Origin: Arbacia lixula
Taxonomy: Eukaryota > Echinodermata > Echinoidea > Arbacioida > Arbaciidae
Direction of reading: 5' to 3'
Assembly: GCA_963669155.1 (NCBI GenBank)
Contig: OZ022590.1
Span: 894,288 to 958,287, forward strand
DNA: 64,000 nt
Positions within the stretch are counted from its first letter, which is position 1. The number at the start of each line of letters is the position of its first letter. Shown here in pieces: positions 34,829 through 48,488 of the stretch. The notes under the pieces were generated by a model that did no database searches, had not been told where the DNA came from, and saw only the letters and a list, made by a program, of their open reading frames with translations. The position numbers were made by a program, and so were the translations under genes.

Positions 34829-34943
34829 GAGGGGTGTCTGGGTTTGGGAGGGGTCCTGGGGAAGAGGGGTGTATGGTAGACGGGTGGATGGTAGAGGGTT
34901 GTATGGAAGAGGGGTGTATGGTAGAGGGGTGACTGGGGTAGTG
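34829..34943. repeat. About 15-bp minisatellite next to a donor site
   Basis: Imperfect units of 'ggggtgtatggtaga' starting about 8 bases past the donor at 34951. It reads open on the minus strand as repeated STIHP, which I take to be intron. Confidence 0.85.
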
Positions 34944-34950
34944 GTTGTAC

Positions 34951-35063
34951 CTGCGCTTGTAGCTGAGAGAATTACAGTCCGGCTCATCTTGGAAGTCTGA
35001 CGAGTCGCTGCCGTAGCTCACCTGCTGGGAGTCGTCTCGGATGATCTCAATCTTCCTGTCAAG
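34951..35063 (-). CDS. MCF2L: RhoGEF exon: linker
   Basis: Acceptor 'tcctgcctccag', donor AGCGCAG|GTACAA; 113 bases, phase 0 in, two bases out. It encodes LDRKIEIIRDDSQQVSYGSD, then SSDFQDEPDCNSLSYK(R). Rich in Ser, Asp and Glu, like the variable stretch between the coiled region and DH in DBS. An internal GTGAGC could act as an alternative donor but would break the phase match. Confidence 0.85.
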
Positions 35064-36834
35064 CTGGAGGCAGGAGGAGACAAAGGAGAAACAATTCAGA
35101 TGACATCAAAGTACAAAAAAATTATCAAAGGTTTCTCACTTCTTAAGGTGTCTTCAAACTATTACCTCAGAGCAGCGTATACATTTCCAAGTTGTTTTTT
35201 ATTGACATTTCTAAAAGTTTTGCATCTGCTTTTAAACAAGAATGTATGCATATGCCATATATTTAATGTAACTATAAAACATTAAGTTAATTCATTGTCT
35301 GACCCAAGACTTAATGTTTATGCACAATATTAACTCTGATCTTCAGAGACATATTAATGACAAATATTTCCCATACAATCATTGTGATGTGTTTGTAACA
35401 TGTTGACATTAATATTTCTTCATCTATCTATCATCTGAGAGAGATGAAAATCTAACTACAGGCTAAAAACATTTTTTATCATTTTTTGTGTGTAAGATTC
35501 TTATCTATCAATAAGACAGTGACAAATTATATTTCAAAATTTTTAATCCAAGATTTAAATATCTGAATTAAGTACAATGTATATGGTTTTATAAATATTA
35601 CATCTGAGTCAGTAGATTAGTGTTAATTTTGCATGCAAGTTTATTTTCACAGAGGGATGCTTAAGTTGAAGGTACGTTGTATTACTCATATAATAGAGTG
35701 TGAGTGGATTATGATTAAACAACAAATAGTGAATTACAATTATGCCGATATAGTTGTTAAAGACACTTTCCACACAGTATTAATCAAAACAGTTTAGATC
35801 ACATGATCTCCACTCACACCCATATTTAGTATGAAGAAGAAAACCTGACTGCAATGCACATCACATACATAAGAACAGTGAAAGAATATGGTGTGTCGTT
35901 TGCCCAATATCAATAAACCGTGTTTATCAGACGATAAAGAGAGTTTTCCAGTGATAAACAGTGTTTACAGACATTATTTGGCGAATGGTGCGCCATCACA
36001 TAATGGAGAACGCAAAATATCAGTATGAAACGTATTGGAAATCACTGTCCCATTATATAACAGCTGGTTCAAAATGTGGTTCTATTTCTAAAAAAAAGTA
36101 TTATAAATACGGAATGTATTGACTTTCTCACTCATATAGTCATCATGCATCCAAAACAGCCCAAACAATTTGGAATATATACAATACTTAATGACAGCAA
36201 TAATGGTCTGGTTTAAACACTCAGGTATTAATTCACTCCTGGTTTATTGGTGAGTTCAAGTATATGAATGAAAGTTTAGAAGTATAAAATGAATGAAAGT
36301 ATAGATGTATAAAATGATGTAAAGTAAGATTAAGATGGTGTTTGAAATGATCATGATTTCACATTGATTCCCTTAGATATTCAATGTTGATATGAGCGCA
36401 AGGTGATACAGCTACAGACAGAGTAGTTTTTTTCGTGATATTGATGATGATAGAACAGCTACTAGTGCGATTGTGATGATTGAAAATGACGACGATGCTG
36501 AGAAATGATGTTGATAGTAACACTGATGAAAATGGCAATGATAATATTTAAGATGATATTGAAGATGATACTGAAGATGATATGAATGAGGATGGTGATC
36601 ATCATGACGATACTGATGTGATTAACAATACTGATTGCATTTTAACGACTTTGTCACAATCAACGCATCCACTTTTTACTCTTTTTGCTCCTCTTTAACT
36701 TAACTCTTTAACTTAAGATCTTTAAGATATGCTTGAATAAAAACAAGGAAGTATTAACCTTTCCTGCGCTAGATAAAATGCTGCTCTATGGGATTTGTGT
36801 GCATTGATAGTGAAATAAACCACCAGTGGCATAT

Positions 36835-37018
36835 TAAAGGGAATATACTGTCTATGAAGCCTTCTAAAGTGTGTTAATGAGCAATCTTCTTGCCTATGGT
36901 CTTAAATTCATGTATTGTCCATTGTCCAACTTGCTGAAAGTTATTTGCCCCCAAATGATCCAAATGGTTAAATCACAAACCCTCCAAATTTTTGGGCCAG
37001 TACAGAATATTCCCTTTG
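36835..37018. mobile_element. Single-arm relative of the 9669-10041 palindrome
   Basis: 'ggtcttaaattcatgtattg', 'cttgctgaaagttatttgcc' and 'caaatgatcca' occur here in the same order as in the left arm at 9669-9855. The right arm is nearly all missing. Confidence 0.8.
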
Positions 37019-39006
37019 AGGTGAGTTAAATTTGGTCAAAAGTGAGATTATGAATATATGATATTATATAAATAATCATATGATAATAATATAAGAGGAA
37101 TAGATTAGGGGAAAATGTAAAATATCAACACAGTTGTTGTATGGTACCAAAATTACAGTTTCATAAGCTGTTAGTGCTGAGCACACATGTCTGAAGGAAT
37201 AAATAAAGACATATCAAACAGGTGTTTTTGCCGAGAAGACAGACTTTTTATGAACATCCTCTAAGTCTGTTGTGCCTCTACACAACGGAAGGCAGAGGGA
37301 CACAGGTTTACTACCTTCAGTAAAAACTAATAGCCATGAAATGGGTTTCAGCTGCACAGATAATGGTGGTGAGCTCATGTTGGATCCATGAATGTGCATT
37401 CTCAAGTAATCCTCTCATTACTTTTGGCAACTAATTGTGTACAAACTATTAAACTGCCTTTTTCATGGCTAGTGTTCACATATTCTTGAATATGTGGCAT
37501 AGCATAGGAGAGAAAGGAAGGTGCTCAACTTTCAGGGATTACGGTAACAAGCCTTACATGTTAGTAAAGCTGATTATGGGTATGTCTTTCTTCATTTTTC
37601 CATGCACCTGCTGCGCTGTTCACGAGCATGCTTTTGAACGTTCTTGTCCGCGGCTTAAGCCGTTAAGATTCACAATTGACTCGAAACAACTAACTCCTAA
37701 TTAGGTGATTACTGCTGAAAATATGCATCATAGAATATAGTGGATGGGACCAAGGCAGGAATTGCCAGACATTATTTGCTCTTCTCATTTCCTTTCCCTC
37801 ATTCCACTGAGCGGCAATTGCAAGGAAGACTCCTATTAGGCCCCTGACACCTCAATTAAGACTATACCAGGGCTCACATATTGGACTCACTTCTCACTCA
37901 ATATTTTGTTGTTTTTTATTACTTTCCTTTTTTCACCCTTTTCATTGTTTGATGTACCTTCTGTGTTGTCTTTATAATTTTCCTTATCTTTCTTGTTTTT
38001 TCCTTTCCTATTCCCACTTTATGACATTAGATACATACTATAAATGAAAATGTATGTTCTAAAGCATTGACAAATTATTTTCAGCATGAATTGTTTCAAA
38101 TGAACATACAAAAATATTACAATTTGCATGAATACTTGAAATGTGTTTGTGTAAAATATTTGTAAGATTTGAACACTATCGGGACTATGCAAGCTCATGA
38201 TGTGAATTTTATTTTATATTCATCTTAATTTTATCTTTTTCAATAATATTTGGACTGTGTAATCACAAATCGGCAAAAAGCGTCAATATTTTTAAACAAA
38301 AGTAATTCCTCAATAATGGTAATAAAATGAAATCTAGATGAATCTGGCTGAATTTTGTGTGATGTATGCTGAAGATTATGGGGAGCACTGTGTGAACTGA
38401 AGGCCCCATGAGTTCACAGAAAAAGTGTCTGTCTTTGTTCAGCAAATTACAAATAGCCCGATCCCTCAGCATGGCAACGGAAACTTCTTGCTAGGGCCAG
38501 GGAATTCCAGACAGGCAATAAACCTGTCACAGCACACCCAATCCCACGCCTCCCATGGGCCGGTGCTACGGCAAGTGGGACGCTAGCGGTGCAGGGGCCA
38601 GGGAGTTAAGAGACAGGACCGAATTGTACCTGGATTTAACCAAGGCATGAAATCTGAATCAGCTTCCTTCTTTCATTAACTCCATTTTTTCCAGCTCCTG
38701 CCTGCTTTCCGTTGATCATACACATCTTGTGGATATTTATAATAATCCATGGTGAGGAACTCAGCGCCACAGCCCCAGTGAGTCATGGGAATGAGCAGCG
38801 CGTAGCAGCGGTTTGGACTGATGGACTTGATTACAGCTGGAGCTGGATTTTACGATAAGATCTTTATAAACGATGAAGGAAGTTCACTCTTTCTCTTCAT
38901 TGTTTTCAATTTCATTCACTAACATTTATATATAAGTCACTGACAGAAATGAACTAAGCAGCTATGTACGTGGTGATGTGTGCAACAATTGTTGAATCGT
39001 GTACTG

Positions 39007-39466
39007 AAATGGATAGTTCATCCTGAAGTTATGTGGGTTTCAATAAAAGCAGAAACATGAAAGAAAATATTAGTGAAGGTTTGACAAAAATCAGTTGAGT
39101 GCATGAAAGTTATCATCTTTTAAAATGTTAGTTTTGTGATGTCATGTGAGAGGTGCTCTCCCATATGTTGTTGTGTGCTGTATGATTCGATAAATCATTC
39201 TTTTTCTGTTTTTTGATGAAAGAATATTTTTTCATAGAGGTATGTGTGTAAAAACGTGTTTCCAATGATGTATCAAATGCACAGGTAAAATGATGCATAT
39301 CCTTCTCAGAAAGTCAAAATCGCAATGTTATAAAATCAAAACTTCAAACAATCATAACTTTCTCCTTCTTTGACAGATTTTCATCACACCTACACTTAAT
39401 ATGTTTCTTCTTTTATGATTCTGCTTTTATTAAAACCATCTTAATTTTAGGATGGACTATCACTTT
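39007..39466. mobile_element. Foldback element, about 460 bp, copy A
   Basis: Shares 'gaaggtttgacaaaaatc' and 'gtgctctcccatatgttg' with 52900-53372. The ends are inverted: 'ggatagttcatcct' against 'aggatggactatc'. Confidence 0.82.
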
Positions 39467-41825
39467 AAAATCATTATCATGAACTAAGAAATGAATGTGC
39501 TCCATCAGAAAGTAAGGAATCTTGTTGAAAAGCTGATGATGAAGAGCTGATGATCTAGGGTCTTGAGTGTGATGATGTAAAGTGACATTGAAGAAATAAG
39601 TGAAAGGTAAAAACAAAAAAGTGCAATGTTACCCAACCTATGTAACATGAGAATGATATCTAGTAAACAAATGGTTTGGAAACCCCGGAAATCTACAAAA
39701 TCCTGAGAACCCAGCTGAATGTATTCACCCATCACCCTCTTACACAGACACACAATGGAAGAAAAAACATAAAACAGCCATATTTCACTTACTGTATCAT
39801 GCACATTCCACATGCATTTAATCCAATTTACTCATTCTTTGTACAACTTAAAGAAAAATAAATAGAATCACTATACTTAAATGAACTACATATATAGCAC
39901 CCATGCACCCATATAGGTTGTAATACAAGGCAAACATTGACTAAAACATATTGGTCTGATTATCATTCATTTAAAATGAAGATGTTCAAATAATATGCTG
40001 AAAAAATCTGGTCCTTTCAGCAAGAAGAACAACTGCATAAACCCAGCTATACCCTCATGCAATCAAGTGAAAAGCCTGCATACCAGCATCCAATATAAAA
40101 AAATATCATAGATTCAATATTTTTGGTGAAAAAGTGATTAAAAAGTTCTGAGTAGTAACCCCAGACTAATTACATTTATGCAACTTATTTGGACAATTTC
40201 ACTAATTAGTCATTTATCTATTAAAATAAAAAGATTGCCTGAGATGAGATGTTATTTGGAACTAGTCAAGTTTGACAGGAAAAAAGCATTGTTCTGAACT
40301 TGATCTCTGGCATCTATTTTGTGAGCATTTGAAGCAGAAATGTCTAATTTGCAACTACAATTGACAACAAGACATCTACTTTACACAAGATTGGCACGAA
40401 AATACGAACAAATCAAGGCACAGAAAGAAATCAAGCAGGCAAAGTTTTTGTTAGTTAGAATCTGGCGACATGCAAACCTGGCTGGCTGACAGGTAAAACA
40501 ACGGATGAGAATGACTCCAGGAATGATGCTAATTAGGTGAACAAAATAAACAAACAAAAGCACTAGTCGCAATTCAACAGAAAACTAACAACTTTGGCTC
40601 AGGTTAAAATGCAAAGCTTGGATTAAATAACAAAAAATAATTGAACTAATACTAAAATATGAGAGTAACAAAAATGACTCTTGCACCAGGTTATAATGTC
40701 TTTGGTATCCATGTCATGAGAATCCTTTAGAGTTAATATCATTGCTCTATTTCATGAATGGAAAACAGTTCCAAAAACGAGCAGATATAGGATAATTCAG
40801 TCCACTTATACATACTGAGAACAGAATTTACATCACTGTTGTAATAAATGTTTTCAAGTATTCCAAAACATTGCTTAAAAAGAGAAATGTTCATATTGTA
40901 ATTCCTTAGCAGCACGAAAACAAAAACAAACACAAATGGCAGAAATAGAAAAAGAAAAGGTACTAAAAATGTGCTTGCTTTAATATAAAAGTAAATTATA
41001 AAAAGGCTGTAGTATTGTAGTATATGTACAACTACATGAAAAAGATAAATAACATCACAATGCAACTGTGGACCGAAGTGCCTGCTTGTTACTCAAACAT
41101 TTTAAAGTTAGGTACAGTAGTGATAAAGATTACAGTGATACTACACTGGAAAGAATCATCTCTATTTGATATTATTGTTGACATTGAATGAGATCCTGAC
41201 GCAAGATAATGACAGTGGTGAATCTGTGTGTATGTGTGGGGGATGTTTAACTGGCAGTTCAGTTCACATTCAGGGACAGATCTACATGTAGTTTTTTGCC
41301 ACAGGGGGTGGGGGTGGGGGCGGGGGTGTTATTTAAGAGATGCCAACATGTGAGATTTTGTGCACAGGTTATAGGAATAAAGTCATACATGTCAAAAATG
41401 CCCAGATTTACCTTAATCACCCTTCCTTTTTTTATATCTTAGGGGGGGGGGGGGGGGGGTGGGTTCCAGAGGGGCTTGAAACCTCCACCCCACCCCCACC
41501 CCCACCCCCCAATCTGCCATTGCCTTTATCATGGCTCAGAATCTCATTCAATTTCAACAATGCTATCCTACAGAAACGATTCTTTCCAGCCATTCTGAAA
41601 TCAAACGAGAATGGGATACATGGTGATGGCAGAATGGTTCTTTCTTGATTAAATGTCTGGTAATCCTACCAAGATAAACACCAATGGAACAAAATAAGAT
41701 ATTAACTCCTCCTCTACCAGGCTCTATTCTCCCATATGGTACTAGTGTGTTATCACTGGTGCAAAAATGACCCACTGAAACACTAGGGTTAATATTCTCC
41801 ACAAACTGCAGTTTCACACCCAACT

Positions 41826-41938
41826 GGGGGCCATATTCATGAAACCATACTAGCCTTGTTGGATCCTAACATACAGGCTGCTGAATGTACTTTAGTAACT
41901 AACTTAGGCTTAGTAAGGTTTCATGAATATGGCTGCTG
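41826..41938. mobile_element. Short foldback element, copy A
   Basis: Opens 'ggccatattcatgaaacc' and closes 'ggtttcatgaatatggc'. The arms also pair 'tactagcc' with 'ggcttagta'. A second copy is at 58056-58170. Confidence 0.88.
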
Positions 41939-42291
41939 GTCTTCTATTCTTCTTTAAACAAAGTGCAAATCAACGTCATGCTTTATATTAAATGATAGAA
42001 ATGTGAACGGAAATTGGCAACTTAAAATAAGTCTACGGTTCCTATCTGGTGACACTCATGAGCCCTCCATTATAAAGAGTTGCGATCGATGTGAAATGCT
42101 TGCAAGTCCAACCCCCTATCTGTTATGTACAGAGTTAGGACTGATATCAATCAGAAATTAAGTTGCAATTAATCACAACTCTTTATAAGACGAGACTATG
42201 GTTTTGTGGGGGTGGGTTACAAAGCAAACAATGTGCAGGGGTGATTGGATGCAGGCTGAATGTCACTTAAGACCTTCTAGCGATCACTCAC

Positions 42292-42564
42292 CCTCTGAGC
42301 TTTGCCTTTCTTGTTCTTCTGGCGGGGCGAGTGAGGGGTGGAGGTGCCGTTGAGAGGGAGGCCCAGCTTCCCTGCCGACGGGGACCCATGGGGGGTAGAG
42401 GTGGTGGAGGAGGAGGAGGAGGGGGACTGGGGCAGGGGTGCAATGGGGGCCATCTTGAAGACGGGCCGCTCAAACTTGGCGATGATGTTCTTGAGTCCTT
42501 CCCGCCGCTTCTCAAAGAGCGCTTTGACGTCCTCCATTCTGGTGACGGCCTCTCGGACCAGGTT
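42292..42564 (-). CDS. MCF2L: RhoGEF exon: end of spectrin-like coil and proline/serine linker
   Basis: Acceptor 'ccccaacttag', donor CAGAGG|GTGAGT; 91 codons, phase 0. It begins NLVREAVTRMEDVKALFEKR, then KNIIAKFERPVFKMAPIAPL, then a Ser/Pro/Thr-rich stretch and a basic end RQKNKKGKAQR. DBS has 'LKKLAARQTRPVQPVAPRPEAL' at the equivalent spot, so the ERPVFKMAPIAP segment anchors the alignment. Confidence 0.93.
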
Positions 42565-42571
42565 CTAAGTT

Positions 42572-42645
42572 GGGGAAGGGTGATGGGGAAGGGTGATGGG
42601 GAAGGGTGATGGGGAAGGTGATGGGGTAGGGAGAGGGGGGGGGGG
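42572..42645. repeat. 14-bp tandem repeat and G-run at a 3' splice site
   Basis: Units of 'gggaagggtgatgg' ending in a G-run. On the gene's strand this is a C/T-rich tract leading straight into the acceptor at 42565. Confidence 0.88.
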
Positions 42646-43891
42646 AATGAGAGAACAGAATTAATGAGATTACTTGGTAAACACCTCAGATTCTTCAATT
42701 TCAATCAGTATCGAATTTTTTAGAAGAGAAGAAAATTCATTCATAGAATTTAGATATTATTGCATTGACAAGTTTCACCCAGATTGTTACCCTTGAATCT
42801 CCCTTTTACGTAAATTATTAAAAGGTATATATTTTATTTTTTAATCAAGAACATTTCTTATATGAACATTAAGGTCCAATTATAAAATAAAAAAACAGGA
42901 GGGGGAGCAGAATTAGAGAAATTATTCAGCAAGCTTTGTTAACAAGACCTGACCACACAACCCATGTGAAACAAAAGAAGATTGAGGAAGAATTTATGAG
43001 CATCATGTAGCTAAGTTGTTCACTTTCTTGTTATCATATCCGCATGTTCTACCTCTACACACAATGTATATCATATCACTTCAAAATCAGACAGACTTTG
43101 GAATTGTGTCTCTTCATAGCTGAATTTGCTTTTTTTCTTTAACATTGACCCAGACATTACAAGGCCTGGAAAAATCATTGGCCTACTGCCCATCTTCATG
43201 CATGTGGTGATGATGGTGATAACACCCTTTTTGTGACCAAAAACATTCCATCTTTTTGGATGAAGTGCTCATGCAAACATACTTATTAAAAGTCCAGGAA
43301 AGGAGAATGAGGGATGACAGAAATCATAAATCATGATTATAAATTGGTCAAAAAAGATGCCTACAGTTTATAATTAACATGCTTGTAAAACTGGAGAAAT
43401 TATTGTACTTCAAATGTCCAAAGTAAAATAAGAAACACCATAAAAGGAAGAAAAGAATGAAGATAAGATTCTGAAAACATTCCACAAATCATTATCTTTT
43501 GATTATTTCAATGAAAAAATGCAAACCACTTTAGAACAAAACAACCTTGAGAGGTGAAGAGCATCTTTTGTTTAAAACTATGTAGGCAATCTGTTTATTC
43601 ATGGGAAATTGGACATTTCTTTACCATACCTGCACTTCTGTTGTTGTTTTTATTCAACATTTTAACATAAATGAATAGATGGAAGTTATATGCTTACATT
43701 AAAAGTAAACAAAATACAAAATAATTGTGCATGCATGATGGTGAGACCTCATGAATTGATGGGTGGGGCTAGATCGTGCATGCGCACACAAGATGCAGGT
43801 GGCTCTGGCAAGGTGCTAGCCTCTAAGTTACCTTGTGGTGCTCATACTTGGTTGACAAATGGGGCAATTGAAGTAGGTAGAGTGAGACAGA

Positions 43892-43924
43892 GGTGGACAG
43901 ACAGACAGACAGACAGACAGACAG
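43892..43924. repeat. GACA tetranucleotide repeat
   Basis: About eight units of 'acag', in an intron. A similar run is at about 52483-52514. Confidence 0.95.
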
Positions 43925-44700
43925 AACGTTGTGCAATTGGGGGCAAGAGTGCAGGAAAGCGGGAGACGTATAGGAGGAGAAGACAAGAGATACACAAAGG
44001 AGAAACACAATAATGTTTAGTTGGATTGGCACATCATAATATAACTTGCAATACACACAATGTAGACATTTGCAACACAAAAACAATTTAAAAGTTCAAT
44101 GAAACTGTTTGATCAATTATTGACGCACCTTTTATGGTTAACACTAACTGTAATCTGTCTAAATTTCACGCCATTGCTTGTATTTTTGTTTCTAATTTTA
44201 TTTTATGCCAGCTTACTGCTACTTAAACATATAGATACTTGTCAGTTATCGTTTTGAGATTCTTTGAGACATATATTTGTCCAATTGAAGTTCGTATTCT
44301 ACTTCCCTCTACTGTAACTGCTGTCATTGATGGTTAAATTGACGTAAAGGATGGAGTTCAAGGTGACATTGCGGGATGAACTGGATTGTGATTTTTCAGG
44401 GTCAGCTAGGTCAAGTTTACAATTAGAGACAAATATATTTGATTAACAATATCCGCATGAGTCTAGCGTCGACTTAGCGTTAAATCTCTCCAATCGGTTC
44501 CCATTTCCACCTGAATACTGAAATATTTTGCCGCTGTATTCCGCACCTCTGCGAAAATCCCACCCACGTCAAAATATAAGAAGCTACCGATTCAAAACTG
44601 AAGAAAATTCCCTTTGTGACCACTTCCTGTGAGCCAGGATTTATTCACCCAACCCACCTTTTCTTAGTAGATTACGTATTCTCACATTAGAGGGGTGAAG

Positions 44701-45192
44701 GAGGGGGGGGGGGGGCATTGCCCCCCGCTCAGGATTGGACTAGTTTGTATGAACTTCATGGCTACCTCTTCTTCACAAAGTTAACTTTATTTAGACAAAC
44801 ATTGAATTTGCTCAGAATCAATCATTCCTTGTCATGAATCTTGGCTACATTTATTTCACAAACATGGTATTTACTTGACATTTCTGGTACATGCATTTAC
44901 ATTCTGCAAGATTACTAAAAAGGAGAACTAATATTTTGACTATCATCATCAACATTTGTATTTTCTTTTCTTTCTTTTTTGCAGGAGGGGGGGGGGGGTC
45001 ATTTCCTATTCACCTTCAATATTTTCTTATGATTATTCCTGTTTTTTGAAATTCTGAGATAATATGAGTAGTCACCCATTCCTCTTCTTGGAATATTGGA
45101 AGTAAAAATCATTTTTACAAGATGCATTATACAAATCATATTGTAACATTTAACAAGAGAACAAGCCATATCCCCTCCCCCCCCCCCCCCCC
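44701..45192. repeat. Three homopolymer G/C runs in one intron stretch
   Basis: G-runs at about 44702-44715 and 44986-44998 and a C-run at about 45176-45192. Nothing else is recognisable around them. Confidence 0.85.
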
Positions 45193-45748
45193 ACCCCTCT
45201 ACCTCTTTCAGAGCTGTGAGTGTTAGGTAGGGGATGTTACATGCTCCAATCACCATATCATTCAATGAAACCAGGTATCAGGTGCAGTCAGGTTTACCCT
45301 CCTAATTAGTTTTGACATCACTAATACTCCAGTCCCTGTGACTCTGACGCCAACCCTCAGACACGGCTCTTAATAAACCGTAATCAAAGATTTCCACGCT
45401 TCACTACAATTCTGGCTTTCTTTTGATGAAAATCTTTTTTTTTTCATTAATTAGAGCAAATTACTTCTAAAGATATTTGGCTCCTTACCTTTTCCTTCCA
45501 AAAAGTTAAGACATGAATGGTTGACTACACAGTATCAGAATCTCGTATCGCATATGCAGTATGTTCTACATACCTTGTATCAAAAACAAATTATTAAATA
45601 CATGATTATATTATTTTTAATTTAGATTGGTGTAAAAAGTTATCTTGGAAGGATCTAATTGATAGGACATTGAAGCCATGATCTCATTCTACATTAATAC
45701 TACAATTTGTGATATTGTGTGATACCATTCCATAAATTCCAATAAAAT

Positions 45749-45850
45749 TATATAATAATAATAATAATAATAATAACAATAATACATAGAATTTATATAG
45801 CGCACTTTCCATCTTAATTAGATGCTCAAGGCGCTTCATATTTTTTCAAG
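45749..45850. mobile_element. Fragment of a dispersed repeat with 'tatagcgc' motif
   Basis: (AAT)n followed by 'gaatttatatagcgcacttt' and 'gctcaaggcgcttcat'. I recall this pairing from the tails of repeats common in marine deuterostome genomes; placement is from memory. Confidence 0.6.
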
Positions 45851-46488
45851 ATTTACTGCAGGGTCTATACTTAATAATTTAACTTACAATTGTTGCTATA
45901 AACTTCAATCAAATCAGCCTTAATGCAAAATGGGTTATGTGACAATCTGACCGTGACACTTCAAAGGAGTACATTTGTTTACATGTATGAAGGTATATTA
46001 CGTGCATATGAAGGTAAGATACGGTTATTGTCCTTGATATGGTCTTAAAATTGCCTTGAAGGAGTTATTTTTAGTCTCCTTTCTCACATGATTTGACAGA
46101 AACTGGGAGGGAAATCAAACGTCGACAAGGTCTCTTGGTGACACCCTAACCGTTACATCGATCGATCAAGACTCTTGCCAAACAAAAGGTTATCTCCCTT
46201 CCTTCCACTCGCTATTCTCAGACACAGTGTCCAGAAACCAACCCCATCTTCTCTTGACAGCCCCTCAACTTGAAGAAGCATAGCACATAAAGTATAAGTT
46301 CTGCTTTTTTATCCAATGCATGTAGTTTTGTAGTAACTAGTTGTTTACCAGATGTGACTTTTTCACACATAACGCATGCAATTCCCAAAGAGTGCAGTCT
46401 AAATGGCATATCGTTGATTTCTAAATGTCCTTGTTAGTTCACTCTACTATTCAAGTGAATTTTTGTAAACAAATTGAACAGTTTTGTG

Positions 46489-46563
46489 GGAAATACCAAA
46501 CATTTTAGCCAATGTCATAGTGAAAGGAAATACCAAACATTTCAGCTAATGTCATAGTGAAAG
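46489..46563. repeat. 37-bp tandem duplication
   Basis: 'gaaataccaaacattttagc' and the following bases repeat once with two or three changes, in an intron. Confidence 0.85.
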
Positions 46564-47521
46564 AAAATACCATTGAAATTCATCACTGAATCAAGTTTCA
46601 ACCAGCCAAAATTTGCTTAGAAATTTAGACTCCTGCTTAATTTCACCCTTTCATTCTTACATTACATGCAGGTGCAACTAAAAAATCTATTCAAAATGTG
46701 AAAGAACATAGCGATATATAAAATATGTGCTTTTCTTTCAGACAACTACCCCTATCACCAGAGATATACCAAAGAAGTGAATTTGCGGAATTCTAACAAA
46801 AGCATGATTCACTTACAAATGTTCTCTAATCATTTAAAAGAAACAGGATGAAATACAGTCCATAAAGCAGCATTAGTCACAAACAAATGAGCTCTTCCAA
46901 TAAACATATGTAGAACAAGACAAAGCAATGATGGTCAACTCTCAAGCCCTGAGATATGAACTATGCAACAAGAATTATTATTTTTATTTAAGTAATCTTA
47001 AATGTAAATATATGATGATATGATGATTAGTAGTCAGGTCAAACCATTTCTCATAATTTTAATATAGTTTTATATTTTTATTCCTTTCACAGAGTTCATT
47101 TTTCCATCCATTTGTAGGAATATTTTATCAGTCCCGTTCCATATACAGGGGTATCCAGAGAATAACTCCAATGATAAAACGGCATGCCAACTTTTTGTCA
47201 AGTCATTCTCTTGTCTACACAGATAGATTAACAAGCACAATGACAAAAAGCTAATGAGCTGCAACATTGATGTCATAACAATGCAAGCAAACTTTAGCAT
47301 TAAAAACAATGAGAACAAGAGGATGAGCAAATGGATTTTGATTCAAACTTTTTCAAACTATTCAAACTATTCTCTTTGCTAGGTATTAGCCTTGTGGTAG
47401 ACCAGCGCAAAGATCACATCAAAAGCTGCAACAAGCGCATGATGACTAAAACCTTAGTTCAAAATGTGAGTTTTTCACTCTTACTGAAGGAAATTTTTAA
47501 TCTACCGCGAGTGCAAGATCA

Positions 47522-47672
47522 GGGCCATGTTGCATAATAGGTTTTCAATTATCGTAACTTACCATCAATGGTAACTACCACGGCAACAGCCAATGAGCTC
47601 TCATAATTGCACCTGTTGCCATGGTGGTTACCTACGTTACACAAAATTGAAAACCTACATGCGACGTGGCCC
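47522..47672. mobile_element. Foldback element
   Basis: 'gggccatgttgcat...aggttttcaatt' is inverted at the right end as 'aattgaaaacctacatgcga...ggcc'; 'accatcaatggtaactacca' has its inverse near 47620. A shortened relative lies at 50961-51048. Confidence 0.82.
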
Positions 47673-48291
47673 AGTTTGATTTCTCTTTTTAACGTATGGC
47701 TGAAGCACATCACATTGGTAAAGCACGTTCAATCAATGCAAGTGAGAAAGCGATCAGAAATGTACATAAAATACTGCATCATGTGAAATGGAATCAATCA
47801 CAACAACATTACAAGTGGCAACAAAATACTGGATCACATTAAGTGTTACATTCAAATACCGTGCATTAATCAAGAACATAACGCTTTTCATTTAAACAAT
47901 GAGAAACAAAGCTCAAAACATCAATTACTTTTTTGTAGTTTATGCTTTGAATCCTACCAGTTTGGAAACTGCCACTGCAGATATTAATGATGTGTAACTA
48001 TTAGCGTGTAAGCAATTAAAAAATCATCAATTTTGAGGATCACTTTGCCAAATGATAGGAGATAGAGCTAAGCAACAATAAAAAACAAACAAAGATAGAT
48101 CAACAAATGAAATGACAAAGTCATTCATTTTGAGAATCACTTTGCCATCAAGACAAATGGAGAGGTAAGCATCAACATAAAACCTAAGATATATCAACGA
48201 CAACATAAGGTGACAAAGTCAAGGTTACGTAAGTGCTGAGCTGTCATTTGAGACGGTCAAATGACCGTTCCTGGACAGGATCTGGACTTAC

Positions 48292-48483
48292 CTTTCCGTC
48301 CATGGTGAGAATGTCAGCAAACATCCGCCTGAACTCACGGGGGTCGCTCAGCTTCAGCTCACGGGCGCTGCGAAGCTCCTCGTCGATCTGCCGCAGGTAC
48401 TTCTCTGCGCCCTCCTTGGATTGTGATTGGTCCATTTCCTGGGAGGCAAGCAGCTTCATGCCCTCACTGCACCAATCATCAGC
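48292..48483 (-). CDS. MCF2L: RhoGEF exon: spectrin-like coil
   Basis: Acceptor 'ctgtttacag', donor GGAAAG|GTAAGT; 64 codons, phase 0. It encodes ADDWCSEGMKLLASQEMDQS, then QSKEGAEKYLRQIDEEL and a helix ending FADILTMDGK. DBS has 'MKWCDEGIYLLASQPVDKCQSQDGAEAALQEIEKFL' (given in outline), so this is the same repeat. Confidence 0.95.
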
Positions 48484-48488
48484 CTGTA

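Larger units (their letters stand above)
35100..42260. other. Long intron with dispersed repeats
   Basis: About 7 kb between the exons at 35063 and 42292. It holds the half-copy of the 9669 palindrome, a foldback at 39007-39466, a 19-base G-run at about 41441-41459 and the foldback at 41826. No exon is needed here because the flanking phases join directly. Confidence 0.75.

Noticed and set aside
34788-34943. STIHP-repeat extension of the linker exon
   Set aside because: A good donor (GCAG|GTACAA) precedes it and the next exon joins in phase, so it is read as intron minisatellite.
43690-44013. 107-codon plus-strand frame including a TDRQTDRQTE run
   Set aside because: Driven by the GACA repeat; lies in an intron and has no supporting features.
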